DNA of 64,000 nt from Gammaproteobacteria bacterium (GTDB lineage Bacteria > Pseudomonadota > Gammaproteobacteria > Burkholderiales > Gallionellaceae), in NCBI GenBank assembly GCA_018814405.1, contig JAHIZO010000006.1, forward strand, positions 124,001-188,000, written 5' to 3'. This document shows positions 18,295 to 29,530 of the stretch, one piece after another. The stretch's first letter is position 1; the number at the start of each line of letters is the position of its first letter. The position numbers and the translations under genes are program-made. The notes under the pieces were generated by a model, which worked only from the letters and a program-made list of their open reading frames with translations, was not told the DNA's origin and did no database searches.

Positions 18295-18660
18295 CGAACT
18301 TTTCAGTCTTGCCACAACTTCATCATAGATGAACTCCGCGACAGCATCCGTCTCCGTCAACACCTGCCTGTCGTCAAAGCGCAACACTTTGATGCCCATC
18401 TTTCCTAACGCTTCATCGCGTGCCACATCCTTTTGCTGATGTGCCGCTTCGAGATGTTGCGCACCATCCAGCTCAACCACCAGTTTTGCTCTCGGACAAT
18501 AGAAATCGACGATGAACGTTAGCAGTGGTTTCTGGCGGTAGAACTGCACATCAGCCAGTTGTTTGTTTCGCAGCCGCCACCACAAACTTTGCTCGGCTTC
18601 GGTCATGTTGCTGCGCAATGCTCTGGAAATCTTTTTCAGTGATTTGTTGTAGGGCCGCAC
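18283..18660 (-). CDS. DUF559 protein, Vsr/PD-(D/E)XK nuclease-like
   Basis: A 125-residue DUF559 protein. The start N-terminus RPYNKSLKK and the helix LRSNMTEAEQSLWWRLR are typical; the core is FIVDFYCPRAKLVVELDGAQH, cited as its two motifs VDFYCP and ELDGAQH, matching the D...ExD arrangement of very-short-patch-repair-like endonucleases. Biochemical function is unknown. GTG at 18660 was chosen because DUF559 proteins usually begin at this RPYNK; an in-frame GTG at 18675 would encode repeat sequence. The gene abuts repeat copy 2 exactly, and its last codons and TAA come from copy 1, so gene and repeats look like one cassette. Confidence 0.85.
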   Translation of the reverse strand: MRPYNKSLKKISRALRSNMTEAEQSLWWRLRNKQLADVQFYRQKPLLTFIVDFYCPRAKLVVELDGAQHLEAAHQQKDVARDEALGKMGIKVLRFDDRQVLTETDAVAEFIYDEVVARLKSSNLP

Positions 18661-18771
18661 AAATCCCCCGCTCACTTCTACTTACAACAAAGACTCCAAC
18701 TACAGCACGCCGTCACTTTAGCACTCCCACTACCGCCCCCCTCTTTGGCAAAGAGGGACTAGGGGAGATTT
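18661..18771. repeat. Palindromic repeat flanking the DUF559 gene, copy 2
   Basis: A 111-base element in the same orientation as copy 1, from AAATCCCCCGCTCACTT to CTAGGGGAGATTT. It contains the CCCCTCTTT-GGC-AAAGAGGG hairpin next to its right end and the CAACTACAGCACGCCGTC block. It lies between the DUF559 start codon (18660) and the nudB stop (18780). No obvious target-site duplication joins its outer flank (GTCGCT) to the outer flank of copy 1 (GAGGGC). Confidence 0.85.
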
Positions 18772-18779
18772 GTCGCTTT

Positions 18780-19232
18780 CTACTCCAACGTATCTTTCCG
18801 TTCCGGCACCTGCAATATCGCTTCGCGGTTGCTGGGCGAGAAGACTTTATCCGCCGCTTCCCGCCAGGGCAACCACAGAAGGTTCAAGTGTTCGCGCGGC
18901 GAGAGGTTGACAGGGACAGGGTGTGGAAGTTGCAATCCGAACACATGCTCGGTATTGCGCGTGACGCCGGCGGCATAGCGGTGACGCCAGTGCGGGTAGA
19001 TCTCGTATTCGTTCTGCTGCTGCCAGTCGGTCAGTTGAAACTGATGTGCATCGATACCGGTCTCTTCGGCCACTTCGCGCAGTGCAGTTTCAAACAAAGA
19101 CTCTTCGCCGTCGCGACTGCCGGTGACCGATTGCCAATAACCGGGATGATCGGCTCGCTCGAGCAACAGCACTTCCAGCGCTGCGGTGTAGATGACGACC
19201 AGAACAGAGACGGGTTGCTTGGTTCGCTGCAT
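18780..19232 (-). CDS. nudB: Dihydroneopterin triphosphate pyrophosphatase (Nudix)
   Basis: A 150-residue Nudix hydrolase closely matching NudB, which removes pyrophosphate from dihydroneopterin triphosphate in folate synthesis. Signatures: RPVS-like KQPVSVLVVIY start, YWQSVTGSRDGEE (start of the Nudix box), REVAEETGID, and the family-specific HWRHRYAAGVTRNTEH. The ATG at 19232 was preferred to one 45 bases upstream because it matches the length of E. coli NudB and overlaps the barstar stop as TGATG. The aspS-nudB neighbourhood is widely conserved; here two genes have come between. Confidence 0.93.
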   Translation of the reverse strand: MQRTKQPVSVLVVIYTAALEVLLLERADHPGYWQSVTGSRDGEESLFETALREVAEETGIDAHQFQLTDWQQQNEYEIYPHWRHRYAAGVTRNTEHVFGLQLPHPVPVNLSPREHLNLLWLPWREAADKVFSPSNREAILQVPERKDTLE

Positions 19233-19633
19233 CACGCAAGGAATATCCAGAAGGGTTTGCCTGCCTGCTTCCAGCAATTCACCGTGTCGTTGAATATCTC
19301 CATGACCACTTCATGATCCGCTGCGGTCAACCCCAGCGTGTCGCCGCTGTTCAACAACAGCAACACATAACCCTCATCGAACTCATCCAGCCAGGACATG
19401 TCGCACAAGGCATCTGCCAGCGCGTCAAAGTTGTGACCGAACCAGTCCGGCGCCTGAATGGCATGCGCGATGGCCGCAAGGAATTCGCCCTTGTTGTGCA
19501 CATTCGTCATGTCGATCTCGAAGCTGCGGAATTCGGCCAAGGCCGCATTGCCGCGCAACACTTCGACCGGACAACTCAGGCGGTACACACCCGCTTCGCC
19601 CATATCCTGCAAACGTTCACACAAGTCGCTCAT
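19232..19633 (-). CDS. Barstar-family ribonuclease inhibitor
   Basis: A 133-residue protein whose C-terminal 90 residues match barstar. The motif PDWFGHNFDALADALCDMSW corresponds to the PEYYGENLDALWDCL helix of barstar, which supplies the Asp that plugs the barnase active site; the final strand FWIFLA matches barstar's last strand. About 40 extra N-terminal residues are present. It is cytoplasmic (no signal peptide) and would protect the cell from the RNase encoded directly upstream. Start ATG at 19633 follows AAGGAG by five bases; that element lies inside the end of the RNase gene, so translation is coupled. Confidence 0.88.
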   Translation of the reverse strand: MSDLCERLQDMGEAGVYRLSCPVEVLRGNAALAEFRSFEIDMTNVHNKGEFLAAIAHAIQAPDWFGHNFDALADALCDMSWLDEFDEGYVLLLLNSGDTLGLTAADHEVVMEIFNDTVNCWKQAGKPFWIFLA

Positions 19634-19635
19634 GC

Positions 19636-19998
19636 TCACTCCTTGATGCGTTTGAAACTGCGGTAATGATCGGCAGTGTAGTAACACTCCGGCACGGCAC
19701 CGCACACGATGCGGCGCGCACCGCGATGGCTGACGCCCGGTGTCTTCACTGTGTATTCACGGTAGTACCTGCGCGGCTGCGCAGGCAGGATGCGTTCGCG
19801 GTTCTTGAATTCGATACCGTCACGCGCATAAGGGAACGGGCCGCCGCGTTTGATGAGCAGCAATGTGTCGCGTGCCTCCGCCGGCAATTGCGCGACGGAG
19901 ATGACAGCGAGCGGATGGTCTTGTTGGTCGCGTGCCTGCGCGAACGGCAGGCACAGCAACAAGCCGGACAGTAACAACCACTGTACGGCGCGGCGCAT
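19636..19998 (-). CDS. Secreted barnase-like guanyl-specific ribonuclease
   Basis: A 120-residue precursor with a signal peptide (WLLLSGLLLCLPFAQA) and an N1/T1/barnase-type RNase domain. The catalytic set is visible by analogy with barnase: Glu in YREYTV (E81), Arg in ARRIVCG (R95/R96) and His in TADHYRSF (H111). A Cys pair, CGAVPEC, could form a disulfide in the periplasm or outside. It cleaves RNA after G. The start is ATG at 19998; GTG at 20001 directly after the aspS TAA is possible. The gene is followed two bases later by its likely inhibitor. Confidence 0.88.
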   Translation of the reverse strand: MRRAVQWLLLSGLLLCLPFAQARDQQDHPLAVISVAQLPAEARDTLLLIKRGGPFPYARDGIEFKNRERILPAQPRRYYREYTVKTPGVSHRGARRIVCGAVPECYYTADHYRSFKRIKE

Positions 19999-20001
19999 CA
20001 C

Positions 20002-21801
20002 TTATTCCTTGCTGACTTCCACGGTGGTCTGCACTTGCTGGCGCAGACGGATGTGCAACTCGCGCAACTGCTTCTCGTCCACGGCGGACGGCGCTTGTGT
20101 CAGCAGGCACTGTGCACGCTGTGTCTTGGGGAAGGCGATCACGTCGCGGATGGATTCGGCACCGGTCATCATGGTGACGATACGGTCCAGACCAAAGGCC
20201 AGACCGCCGTGCGGCGGCGCGCCGTATTGCAGCGCATCGAGCAGGAAGCCGAACTTGAGTTGCGCCTCTTCCGCGCCGATGTTCAGCGCACGGAACACTT
20301 TGCTCTGCACTTCTTCCTTGTGGATACGCACAGAACCGCCGCCGATCTCCCAGCCGTTCAATGCCAGATCGTAGGCCTTGGCCAGACACTTGCCCGGATC
20401 GGTTTCGAGGAATTCCAGATGCTCGTCCTTTGGCGAAGTGAACGGATGGTGACAGGCGTTCCAGCGCTTGGCTTCGTCGTCGTATTCGAACATGGGGAAG
20501 TCCACCACCCAGACCGGCTCCCACGCCTTGCCGTTGGTGTGACCTTTCTCGTGGCCGATCTTGCTGCGCAATGCGCCCAGCGCGTCGTTGACGACCTTGG
20601 TCTTGTCCGCACCGAAGAAGATGATGTCGCCGTTCTGCGCCCCTGTGCGTTCGATGATGGTCTTCAACGCGGCTTCGTGGATGTTCTTCACGATAGGCGA
20701 TTGCAGGCCTTCTTCGTTCAGCTTGGTGATGTCGTTGACCTTGATATAGGCCAGGCCCTTGGCGCCGTAGATGCTCACGAACTTGGTGTATTCGTCGATC
20801 TCGCCGCGCGTGAACGCGCCGCCGTTCGGCACGCGCAGCGCGCCCACACGGCCGCCGGAATTCGCCACGCCGCTGAACACCTTGAACGCGACGTCCTTCA
20901 CCGCGTCGGTGACTTCGGTGATCTCCAGCGTCACACGCATATCCGGCTTGTCGGAGCCGAAACGCGCCATCGCTTCGGCATAGCCGATGCGCGGGAACGG
21001 GTTGGGCAATGCGACGTTGAGCACTTCCTTGAACACGACGCGGATCATCTCTTCGGTCATGTTCATGATCTGCTCTTCGCTCATGAATGAAGTCTCGATA
21101 TCGACCTGTGTGAATTCCGGCTGACGGTCGGCGCGCAAGTCTTCGTCGCGGAAGCACTTGGTGAGCTGGTAGTAACGGTCGAAGCCGGCCACCATCAGCA
21201 TCTGTTTGAACAGTTGCGGCGACTGTGGCAAGGCGAAGAAGTCGCCGGCATGCACACGCGACGGCACCAGATAGTCACGCGCGCCTTCCGGTGTGGACTT
21301 GGTCAGCATCGGTGTTTCGATGTCGATGAAGCCGTTGTCGTCGAGGAAGCGGCGGAACGCGCGCGCGGTCTTGTAGCGCAGCATCATGTTCTTCTGCATC
21401 TGCGGACGGCGCAGGTCAACCACGCGGTGCGTCAGACGCACGTTCTCGGACAGGTTCTCGTCGTCCAGCTGGAACGGCGGCGTAACCGAAGCGTTCAGCA
21501 CTTCGATCTCGTGGCAGAGGATCTCGATCTCGCCGCTGTGCATGTTCTTGTTCTCTGTGCCTTCCGGACGGCGGCGCACGCGGCCGGTGATCTTGAGCAC
21601 GAATTCGTTGCGCACCGATTCGGCGATGGCGAACATGTCGGCACGGTCCGGATCGCACACCACTTGCGCGATACCTTCACGGTCGCGCAGGTCGATGAAG
21701 ATCACCCCGCCGTGGTCGCGGCGGCGATGGGCCCAGCCACACAGGGTGACAGTCTGGCCGAGTTGGTTAACGTTGAGTTGTCCGCAGTAATGAGTTCGCA
21801 T
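20002..21801 (-). CDS. aspS: Aspartyl-tRNA synthetase, bacterial type
   Basis: A 599-residue class II synthetase of the long bacterial type. N-terminal OB-fold anticodon-binding domain ([24 protein letters not shown]), then the catalytic domain with [13 protein letters not shown], motif 2 [16 protein letters not shown], the inserted GAD domain (about residues 290-420) and motif 3 GLAFGLDR near residue 535. It charges tRNA-Asp; many beta-proteobacterial versions are non-discriminating and also charge tRNA-Asn, which cannot be settled here. It starts 38 bases downstream of the DUF502 gene and its stop is immediately followed by the RNase gene. Confidence 0.97.
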   Translation of the reverse strand: MRTHYCGQLNVNQLGQTVTLCGWAHRRRDHGGVIFIDLRDREGIAQVVCDPDRADMFAIAESVRNEFVLKITGRVRRRPEGTENKNMHSGEIEILCHEIEVLNASVTPPFQLDDENLSENVRLTHRVVDLRRPQMQKNMMLRYKTARAFRRFLDDNGFIDIETPMLTKSTPEGARDYLVPSRVHAGDFFALPQSPQLFKQMLMVAGFDRYYQLTKCFRDEDLRADRQPEFTQVDIETSFMSEEQIMNMTEEMIRVVFKEVLNVALPNPFPRIGYAEAMARFGSDKPDMRVTLEITEVTDAVKDVAFKVFSGVANSGGRVGALRVPNGGAFTRGEIDEYTKFVSIYGAKGLAYIKVNDITKLNEEGLQSPIVKNIHEAALKTIIERTGAQNGDIIFFGADKTKVVNDALGALRSKIGHEKGHTNGKAWEPVWVVDFPMFEYDDEAKRWNACHHPFTSPKDEHLEFLETDPGKCLAKAYDLALNGWEIGGGSVRIHKEEVQSKVFRALNIGAEEAQLKFGFLLDALQYGAPPHGGLAFGLDRIVTMMTGAESIRDVIAFPKTQRAQCLLTQAPSAVDEKQLRELHIRLRQQVQTTVEVSKE

Positions 21802-21839
21802 GATTTAAATACAGCTATAGAGGTTGAAACGAAAAATGC

Positions 21840-22457
21840 TTATTTGAAAGCGGGAAGTTTGTGTGTCGCATCCGGTGATGACACCACACCCATGGAAACG
21901 ATGGCTTTGAAGGCGGCATCGACGCTGATGTCCAGCTCGATGGTCTCGGATTTCTTTACGAAGAAATAAAAGCCGTTGACCGGGCTGGGCGTGGTCGGCA
22001 CGAATACGCCGACATATTCTTCCTCGCCCACCGCCTCGCGCACATCACCCGGCACACTGGTCAGAAACGCCAGCGACCATGCCTGTGCATGCGGGTATCG
22101 CACCAGCAACACCTTGCGGAAGGAATTACCACTTCCGGAAAGCAGCGTGTCGCTGACCTGTTTGACGCTGTTGTAGATCGCGTTCACGAACGGGATGCGG
22201 CGTAACAGCCCTTCCCACCAGTCCAGCAGTTGCTGTCCGAACACGTTGCGCACCAGCAGCCCGGTGAGCAAGATGATGCCCACTGTCAGGATCACCCCCC
22301 AGCCGGGAATATGGATGCCCAGCAGGTTGTCGGGATGCCAGGAAGACGGCAACAGCAACAGCGACTGGTCGAGGATGCCGATGATGAAGCTGAGCACCCA
22401 CAGGGTGATCACCAGCGGCACCAGTACCAGCAGACCGGTCAGCAGATATTTTTTCAC
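21840..22457 (-). CDS. DUF502 family membrane protein
   Basis: A 205-residue inner-membrane protein with two N-terminal hydrophobic helices (LLTGLLVLVPLVITLWVLSF and WGVILTVGIILLTGLLV) and a soluble C-terminal domain of about 130 residues containing the family stretch RIPFVNAIYNSVKQV and VFVPTTPSPVNG. DUF502 proteins have no assigned activity. The gene starts immediately after the fmdB stop (22458) and precedes aspS, an arrangement common in beta-proteobacteria. Confidence 0.88.
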   Translation of the reverse strand: MKKYLLTGLLVLVPLVITLWVLSFIIGILDQSLLLLPSSWHPDNLLGIHIPGWGVILTVGIILLTGLLVRNVFGQQLLDWWEGLLRRIPFVNAIYNSVKQVSDTLLSGSGNSFRKVLLVRYPHAQAWSLAFLTSVPGDVREAVGEEEYVGVFVPTTPSPVNGFYFFVKKSETIELDISVDAAFKAIVSMGVVSSPDATHKLPAFK

Positions 22458-22700
22458 TTAGTGCGTACCCGCGGACGGACAGGAAGCGCACGCAGCCGGC
22501 TCGCATGCCGCCGGTTGCTTGTTCTTGAAGTCGGTCACGTAATAGCCGTTACCCTTGAGTTGAAAGCCTGCGGCTGTCAGCTGCTTGGAAAATGTCTCTT
22601 GGCCGCACTCCGGGCAAGTGGTCAGCACCGGATCACTGATCTTCTGCATCACGTCCTTCTGCACTCCGCAGCTACTGCAACGATAGTCATAGATAGGCAT
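22458..22700 (-). CDS. FmdB-family zinc-ribbon protein
   Basis: An 80-residue protein with the FmdB zinc ribbon: CSSC at residues 8-11 region and CPEC near residue 34, which together bind one Zn2+. The C-terminal third is Cys- and Ala-rich (AACEPAACASCPS), beyond the ribbon. FmdB proteins are proposed regulators but no general function is established. It leads the fmdB-DUF502-aspS run and has its own -10 at 22735-22730. Confidence 0.88.
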   Translation of the reverse strand: MPIYDYRCSSCGVQKDVMQKISDPVLTTCPECGQETFSKQLTAAGFQLKGNGYYVTDFKNKQPAACEPAACASCPSAGTH

Positions 22701-22730
22701 GGTTAACTCCTGCGATTCGAAAGGCGCGCA

Positions 22731-25535
<2,805 letters not shown>

Positions 25536-25554
25536 CTCGCAAGCGCGACACAAA

Positions 25555-25588
25555 CAAAAAGCCCGACGCTTTCACGTCGGGCTTTTTT
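25555..25588. terminator. Bidirectional terminator between icd and the csp gene
   Basis: Stem GCCCGACG/CGTCGGGC with loop CTTTCA, preceded by AAAAA and followed by TTTTTT, so it works on both strands for the convergent icd and cold-shock genes. Confidence 0.92.
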
Positions 25589-25610
25589 ACGGCAACAAAA
25601 AAACCGCGAA

Positions 25611-25814
25611 TTAGGCGGCTTGGATGTTGGAGGCTTGCTTACCCTTGGGGCCTTGCACGACTTCGAAAGACACTTTCTGACCTTCTTTGAGAGACTTGAA
25701 GCCACTCATGTTGATCGCGGAGAAGTGCGCGAACAGGTCTTCGCTGCCATCATCGGGAGTAATGAAACCAAAACCCTTTGCGTCGTTGAACCATTTAACA
25801 GTACCGTTTGCCAT
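25611..25814 (-). CDS. Cold-shock family protein
   Basis: A 67-residue single cold-shock domain with RNP1 KGFGFI and RNP2-like LFAHF motifs. Such proteins bind single-stranded RNA and DNA and act as RNA chaperones. The probable promoter (see 25926-25954) would give a 5' leader of about 100 bases, as in cold-inducible csp mRNAs. Convergent with icd. Confidence 0.95.
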   Translation of the reverse strand: MANGTVKWFNDAKGFGFITPDDGSEDLFAHFSAINMSGFKSLKEGQKVSFEVVQGPKGKQASNIQAA

Positions 25815-25925
25815 GCTTTGCTTCCTTACAAAAAATGCGGGTGGATTCCCGCCAACTGTTTAAATCCAAGACCGCACACGGCAAAACCAGTACTGCAGAC
25901 ACTTTGATTCAAACACCTACGCGCT

Positions 25926-25954
25926 TTTTAACCCAGCTTTTGTCGCAGCGTCAA
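25926..25954 (-). promoter_or_regulatory. Promoter of the cold-shock gene
   Basis: Minus-strand -35 TTGACG (25954-25949), 17-base spacer, -10 TTAAAA (25931-25926). Transcription would start near 25919, leaving about 105 bases of leader before the start at 25814. Confidence 0.55.
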
Positions 25955-25968
25955 GCCCTTATTGTATA
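25940..25968 (+). promoter_or_regulatory. Promoter of clpS-clpA
   Basis: Plus-strand -35 TTGTCG (25940-25945), 17-base spacer, -10 TGTATA (25963-25968). The site interleaves with the divergent csp promoter, both -35 boxes lying within 15 bases. Confidence 0.5.
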
Positions 25969-26043
25969 TATTTGTGCAACAGGCTTGAAAAACCCCCGCT
26001 AATCGTCAAATATACAGACGAACACAATGCGACAATGAATTCG

Positions 26044-26346
26044 ATGGCAACCAAGCAAGAGAATGTTCAACTACTGGAACGCAGCAAAACCAAACCACCG
26101 AAGATGTACAAGGTGATCTTGCTGAACGATGACTTCACCACCATGGAGTTCGTCATTGAAGTGTTGCAGGCTTTTTTTTCGATGAGTATGGAACAGGCAA
26201 CGCAAACCATGCTCAAAGTACACAATGAGGGTTCTGCAGTATGCGGTCTGTATTCCAAGGACATTGCGGAAACCAAGGTTCAACAAGTAGTAGGATATGC
26301 GATACAGCGTGGGCATCCCCTGAAATGCCGTATGGAGGAAAATTAA
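26044..26346 (+). CDS. clpS: ClpS adaptor for N-end-rule proteolysis
   Basis: A 100-residue ClpS. After a flexible N-terminus come [16 protein letters not shown] (the N-degron-pocket Asn-Asp pair in LLNDD) and [20 protein letters not shown] with the pocket His region. It binds substrates with bulky N-terminal residues and hands them to ClpA, encoded directly downstream (stop and start adjacent). Start is uncertain: ATG at 26044 or 26035, neither with a good Shine-Dalgarno; MATKQE is favoured by the typical ClpS N-terminal length. Confidence 0.93.
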   Translation: MATKQENVQLLERSKTKPPKMYKVILLNDDFTTMEFVIEVLQAFFSMSMEQATQTMLKVHNEGSAVCGLYSKDIAETKVQQVVGYAIQRGHPLKCRMEEN

Positions 26347-28608
26347 ATGATTGCCCAAGAACTGGAAGTCAGCTTGCACCTCGCCTTTGTTGAGGCGCGC
26401 CAAAAACGTCACGAGTTCATCACGGTTGAGCACCTGCTACTTGCGATGCTGGACAACCCATCCGCCGCACATGTGTTGCGTGCCTGCGGTGCCGACTTGG
26501 AAGAACTACGCAGTGTGCTGTCTCAGCATATCGAGTCGCACACGCCCATCGTGCCCGGCACCGGCGAAGTCGACACACAGCCGACGGTCGGATTCCAGCG
26601 CGTGATCCAACGCGCGATCCTGCACGTGCAATCCACCAACAAAAAAGAAGTGACCGGCGCCAACATCCTTGTCGCCCTGTTCGGCGAGAAAGAATCGCAT
26701 GCCGTGTACTTCCTCAACCAGCGCGCCATCACACGTCTGGACGTGGTGAACTACATCGCGCACGGAATCAACAAGACTGCCGAGGCACAGCCTTCCACGC
26801 ATAGAGCTGAAGGCGACCCCGAAAGCGAGTCGCCGCAGCAAGGTGACAGCGCGCTGTCTAGCTACACACAAGACCTCAACGCCTACGCACTGGAAGGCAA
26901 GATCGATCCGCTGATCGGACGGGCGCTGGAATTGGAGCGTGTGATCCAGACACTGTGCCGTCGTCGCAAGAACAATCCGCTACTGGTCGGTGAAGCCGGC
27001 GTCGGCAAGACTGCTATCGCAGAAGGTTTGGCACGCCGCATCGTTGAGGGTGAAGTACCTGACATCCTCAAGGATGCACAGGTCTACGCATTGGACATGG
27101 GGTCGTTGCTGGCAGGCACCAAGTATCGCGGCGATTTCGAGCAACGCCTGAAAGCCGTGCTGAAGGAACTGAAGGATGCGCCCAATGCGGTGCTGTTCAT
27201 CGATGAGATCCACACCTTGATCGGCGCTGGCGCAGCCTCGGGCGGCACCATGGATGCCTCCAATCTGCTCAAGCCGGCACTTTCCAGCGGCGCATTGAAG
27301 TGCATTGGCGCAACCACCTATCAGGAATATCGCGGCATATTCGACAAGGATTCTGCGTTGTCACGCCGCTTCCAGAAAGTCGACGTCCCTGAACCCTCGG
27401 TGGAGCAAACCATCGAAATCCTGAAAGGGTTGAAGTCGCGCTTCGAAGAACACCACAGCATCAAGTACAGTGCCGCCGCCATCACCAGCGCGGCCGAGTT
27501 GTCTTCACGCTTCATCAATGATCGCCATCTGCCTGACAAAGCCATCGACGTGCTGGATGAAGCCGGTGCCGCACAACGCATCCTGCCCAAGTCCAAGCAA
27601 AAGAAGACCGTTGGCAAGCACGAGATCGAAGAGATCATCGCCAAGATCGCGCGTATCCCGACGCGCACTGTGTCGCACGACGACCGAAATACCTTGAAGA
27701 ATCTTGATCGCGATCTGAAAGCCACCGTGTTCGGTCAGGACAAAGCCATCGACGCACTGGCACGCGCCATCAAGATGTCGCGCAGTGGTCTCGGCAATCC
27801 GCTAAAGCCCATCGGCAGCTTCCTGTTCTCCGGCCCCACCGGTGTCGGCAAGACCGAAGTGGCACGCCAACTTGCTTACAGCATGGGCATGCCTATCCAT
27901 CGCTTCGACATGTCCGAATACATGGAACGTCATGCCGTGTCGCGTCTGATCGGCGCGCCGCCGGGCTATGTCGGTTTCGAACAAGGCGGCCTGCTCACCG
28001 AAGCCATCAGCAAACAACCGCACAGCATCTTGCTGCTGGACGAGATCGAGAAAGCACACCCGGACATCTTCAACATTCTGTTGCAGGTGATGGATCATGG
28101 CACACTGACTGATAACAATGGTCGCAAGTCCGATTTCCGCAACGTGGTGATCATCATGACAACCAACGCGGGTGCGGAAGCTTTGAACAAGGTGCAGATC
28201 GGCTTCACCAAGAGCGCATCTGCAGGGGACGAGATGGGCGACATCAAGCGCCTATTCACACCAGAGTTCCGCAACCGTCTGGATGCCATCGTATCCTTCG
28301 CCGCTCTGGATAAGGACGTCATCCTGCGCGTGGTGGATAAATTCCTTATGCAACTGGACGAGCAGTTGCACGAGAAAAAAGTGGATGCGATCTTCACCGA
28401 CGCGCTCAAAGATTACCTCGCCGACAACGGTTTCGACCCGCTGATGGGTGCTCGCCCGATGGCGCGTCTGATCCAAGACACCATCCGTTCCGCTCTGGCC
28501 GACGAACTATTGTTCGGACGCTTGGCGAACGGCGGCAAGGTCACGGTCGACGTCAAGGATGGCAAGGTTGAGCTGGAGTTCGAGGAAGAAGAAGCTGTCC
28601 CAGCATAA
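26347..28608 (+). CDS. clpA: ClpA ATPase subunit of the Clp protease
   Basis: A 753-residue ClpA: N-domain (about 1-145), first AAA+ module with Walker [10 protein letters not shown] (near residue 218), second with GPTGVGKTE (near residue 495), and the ClpP-docking loop IGF in [10 protein letters not shown] where E. coli ClpA has IGL. No ClpB-type middle coiled coil is present, which separates it from ClpB. It unfolds ClpS-delivered substrates for ClpP. Starts next to the clpS stop after an AGGAAAA-type ribosome-binding site. Confidence 0.97.
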   Translation: MIAQELEVSLHLAFVEARQKRHEFITVEHLLLAMLDNPSAAHVLRACGADLEELRSVLSQHIESHTPIVPGTGEVDTQPTVGFQRVIQRAILHVQSTNKKEVTGANILVALFGEKESHAVYFLNQRAITRLDVVNYIAHGINKTAEAQPSTHRAEGDPESESPQQGDSALSSYTQDLNAYALEGKIDPLIGRALELERVIQTLCRRRKNNPLLVGEAGVGKTAIAEGLARRIVEGEVPDILKDAQVYALDMGSLLAGTKYRGDFEQRLKAVLKELKDAPNAVLFIDEIHTLIGAGAASGGTMDASNLLKPALSSGALKCIGATTYQEYRGIFDKDSALSRRFQKVDVPEPSVEQTIEILKGLKSRFEEHHSIKYSAAAITSAAELSSRFINDRHLPDKAIDVLDEAGAAQRILPKSKQKKTVGKHEIEEIIAKIARIPTRTVSHDDRNTLKNLDRDLKATVFGQDKAIDALARAIKMSRSGLGNPLKPIGSFLFSGPTGVGKTEVARQLAYSMGMPIHRFDMSEYMERHAVSRLIGAPPGYVGFEQGGLLTEAISKQPHSILLLDEIEKAHPDIFNILLQVMDHGTLTDNNGRKSDFRNVVIIMTTNAGAEALNKVQIGFTKSASAGDEMGDIKRLFTPEFRNRLDAIVSFAALDKDVILRVVDKFLMQLDEQLHEKKVDAIFTDALKDYLADNGFDPLMGARPMARLIQDTIRSALADELLFGRLANGGKVTVDVKDGKVELEFEEEEAVPA

Positions 28609-29530
28609 AACGCAATACCGGGGGCGCTTCGCCCCCTCCCCCACCGGGCCGCTGCACTTCGGCTCACTTGTCGCCGCGGTCGGTAGTTTTCTCGACGCAA
28701 GACATCATCACGGCATCTGGCTGGTACGCATGGAGGATCTCGACAAACCGCGCTGCGTGCCGGGTGCTGCCGATGACATCCTGCGCACGCTGGATGTCTT
28801 TGGGCTGCATTCCGATGAGCCCGTCATTTACCAAAGCCAGCGTACGGTTGCCTACGAAGAAGCCCTGAGGCAGCTAAAACACAGCGACGACGTTTACCCG
28901 TGCTGTTGCACACGCAAAGAGATTTCCGATTCCGCCACACACGGCATAGAAGGCCCTGTCTATCCCGGCACCTGCCGCAAGGGCATACCCGCAGGACGCG
29001 AAGGCAGAGCATGGCGCGTACTAACGGATGACGCTGCGCTGACATTCGACGATGCACTACAAGGCAGCATCACTCAACATTTGGAAAGTGAAATCGGCGA
29101 TTTCGTGGTGAAACGGGCGGATGGGTTATTCGCCTATCAACTGGCTGTTGTTGTGGATGATGCTTTGCAAAAGATCTCGCACATCGTGCGCGGTGCCGAC
29201 TTGCTGAACTCCACGCCACGCCAGATCCATCTGCAAAAACTGCTCGTCCTAAGCACCCCTCACTATATGCACTTACCCATCGCAGTGAATGAGGCGGGTG
29301 AAAAACTGAGCAAGCAGACACTCGCACAAGCTGTGAACATCGCGCAGCCAGTCAGTGAGCTATGGCATGCACTAAGCTTTTTGCGGCAAAAACCACCACA
29401 TGAACTGATTGATGAGAATCTTGAAGCGGTATGGGAATGGGCGCGCCAGAACTGGCGGCCCGAGAACCTAATCGGCCTGCGCGCGCTGCCTGCGGTGACG
29501 GATGAATTCGAACATCGCGGGAACGAATGA
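28559..29530 (+). CDS. gluQ: Glutamyl-Q tRNA(Asp) synthetase
   Basis: A GluRS catalytic domain without anticodon-binding domain (GluQ/YadB), which attaches glutamate to queuosine in tRNA-Asp. Signatures: GRFAPSPTGPLHFGSL (HIGH-type region), LVRMEDLDKPR, zinc ligands CCCTRKE and YPGTCRKG, and KLSKQ in place of KMSKS. Homology starts at about residue 18. The only ATG, at 28559, lies 50 bases inside clpA; TTG at 28568 or CTG at 28595 are alternatives. The 3' end overlaps the convergent dedA gene by 63 bases. Queuosine genes queA and tgt lie a few kilobases away. Confidence 0.9.
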   Translation: MARLSWSSRKKKLSQHKTQYRGRFAPSPTGPLHFGSLVAAVGSFLDARHHHGIWLVRMEDLDKPRCVPGAADDILRTLDVFGLHSDEPVIYQSQRTVAYEEALRQLKHSDDVYPCCCTRKEISDSATHGIEGPVYPGTCRKGIPAGREGRAWRVLTDDAALTFDDALQGSITQHLESEIGDFVVKRADGLFAYQLAVVVDDALQKISHIVRGADLLNSTPRQIHLQKLLVLSTPHYMHLPIAVNEAGEKLSKQTLAQAVNIAQPVSELWHALSFLRQKPPHELIDENLEAVWEWARQNWRPENLIGLRALPAVTDEFEHRGNE

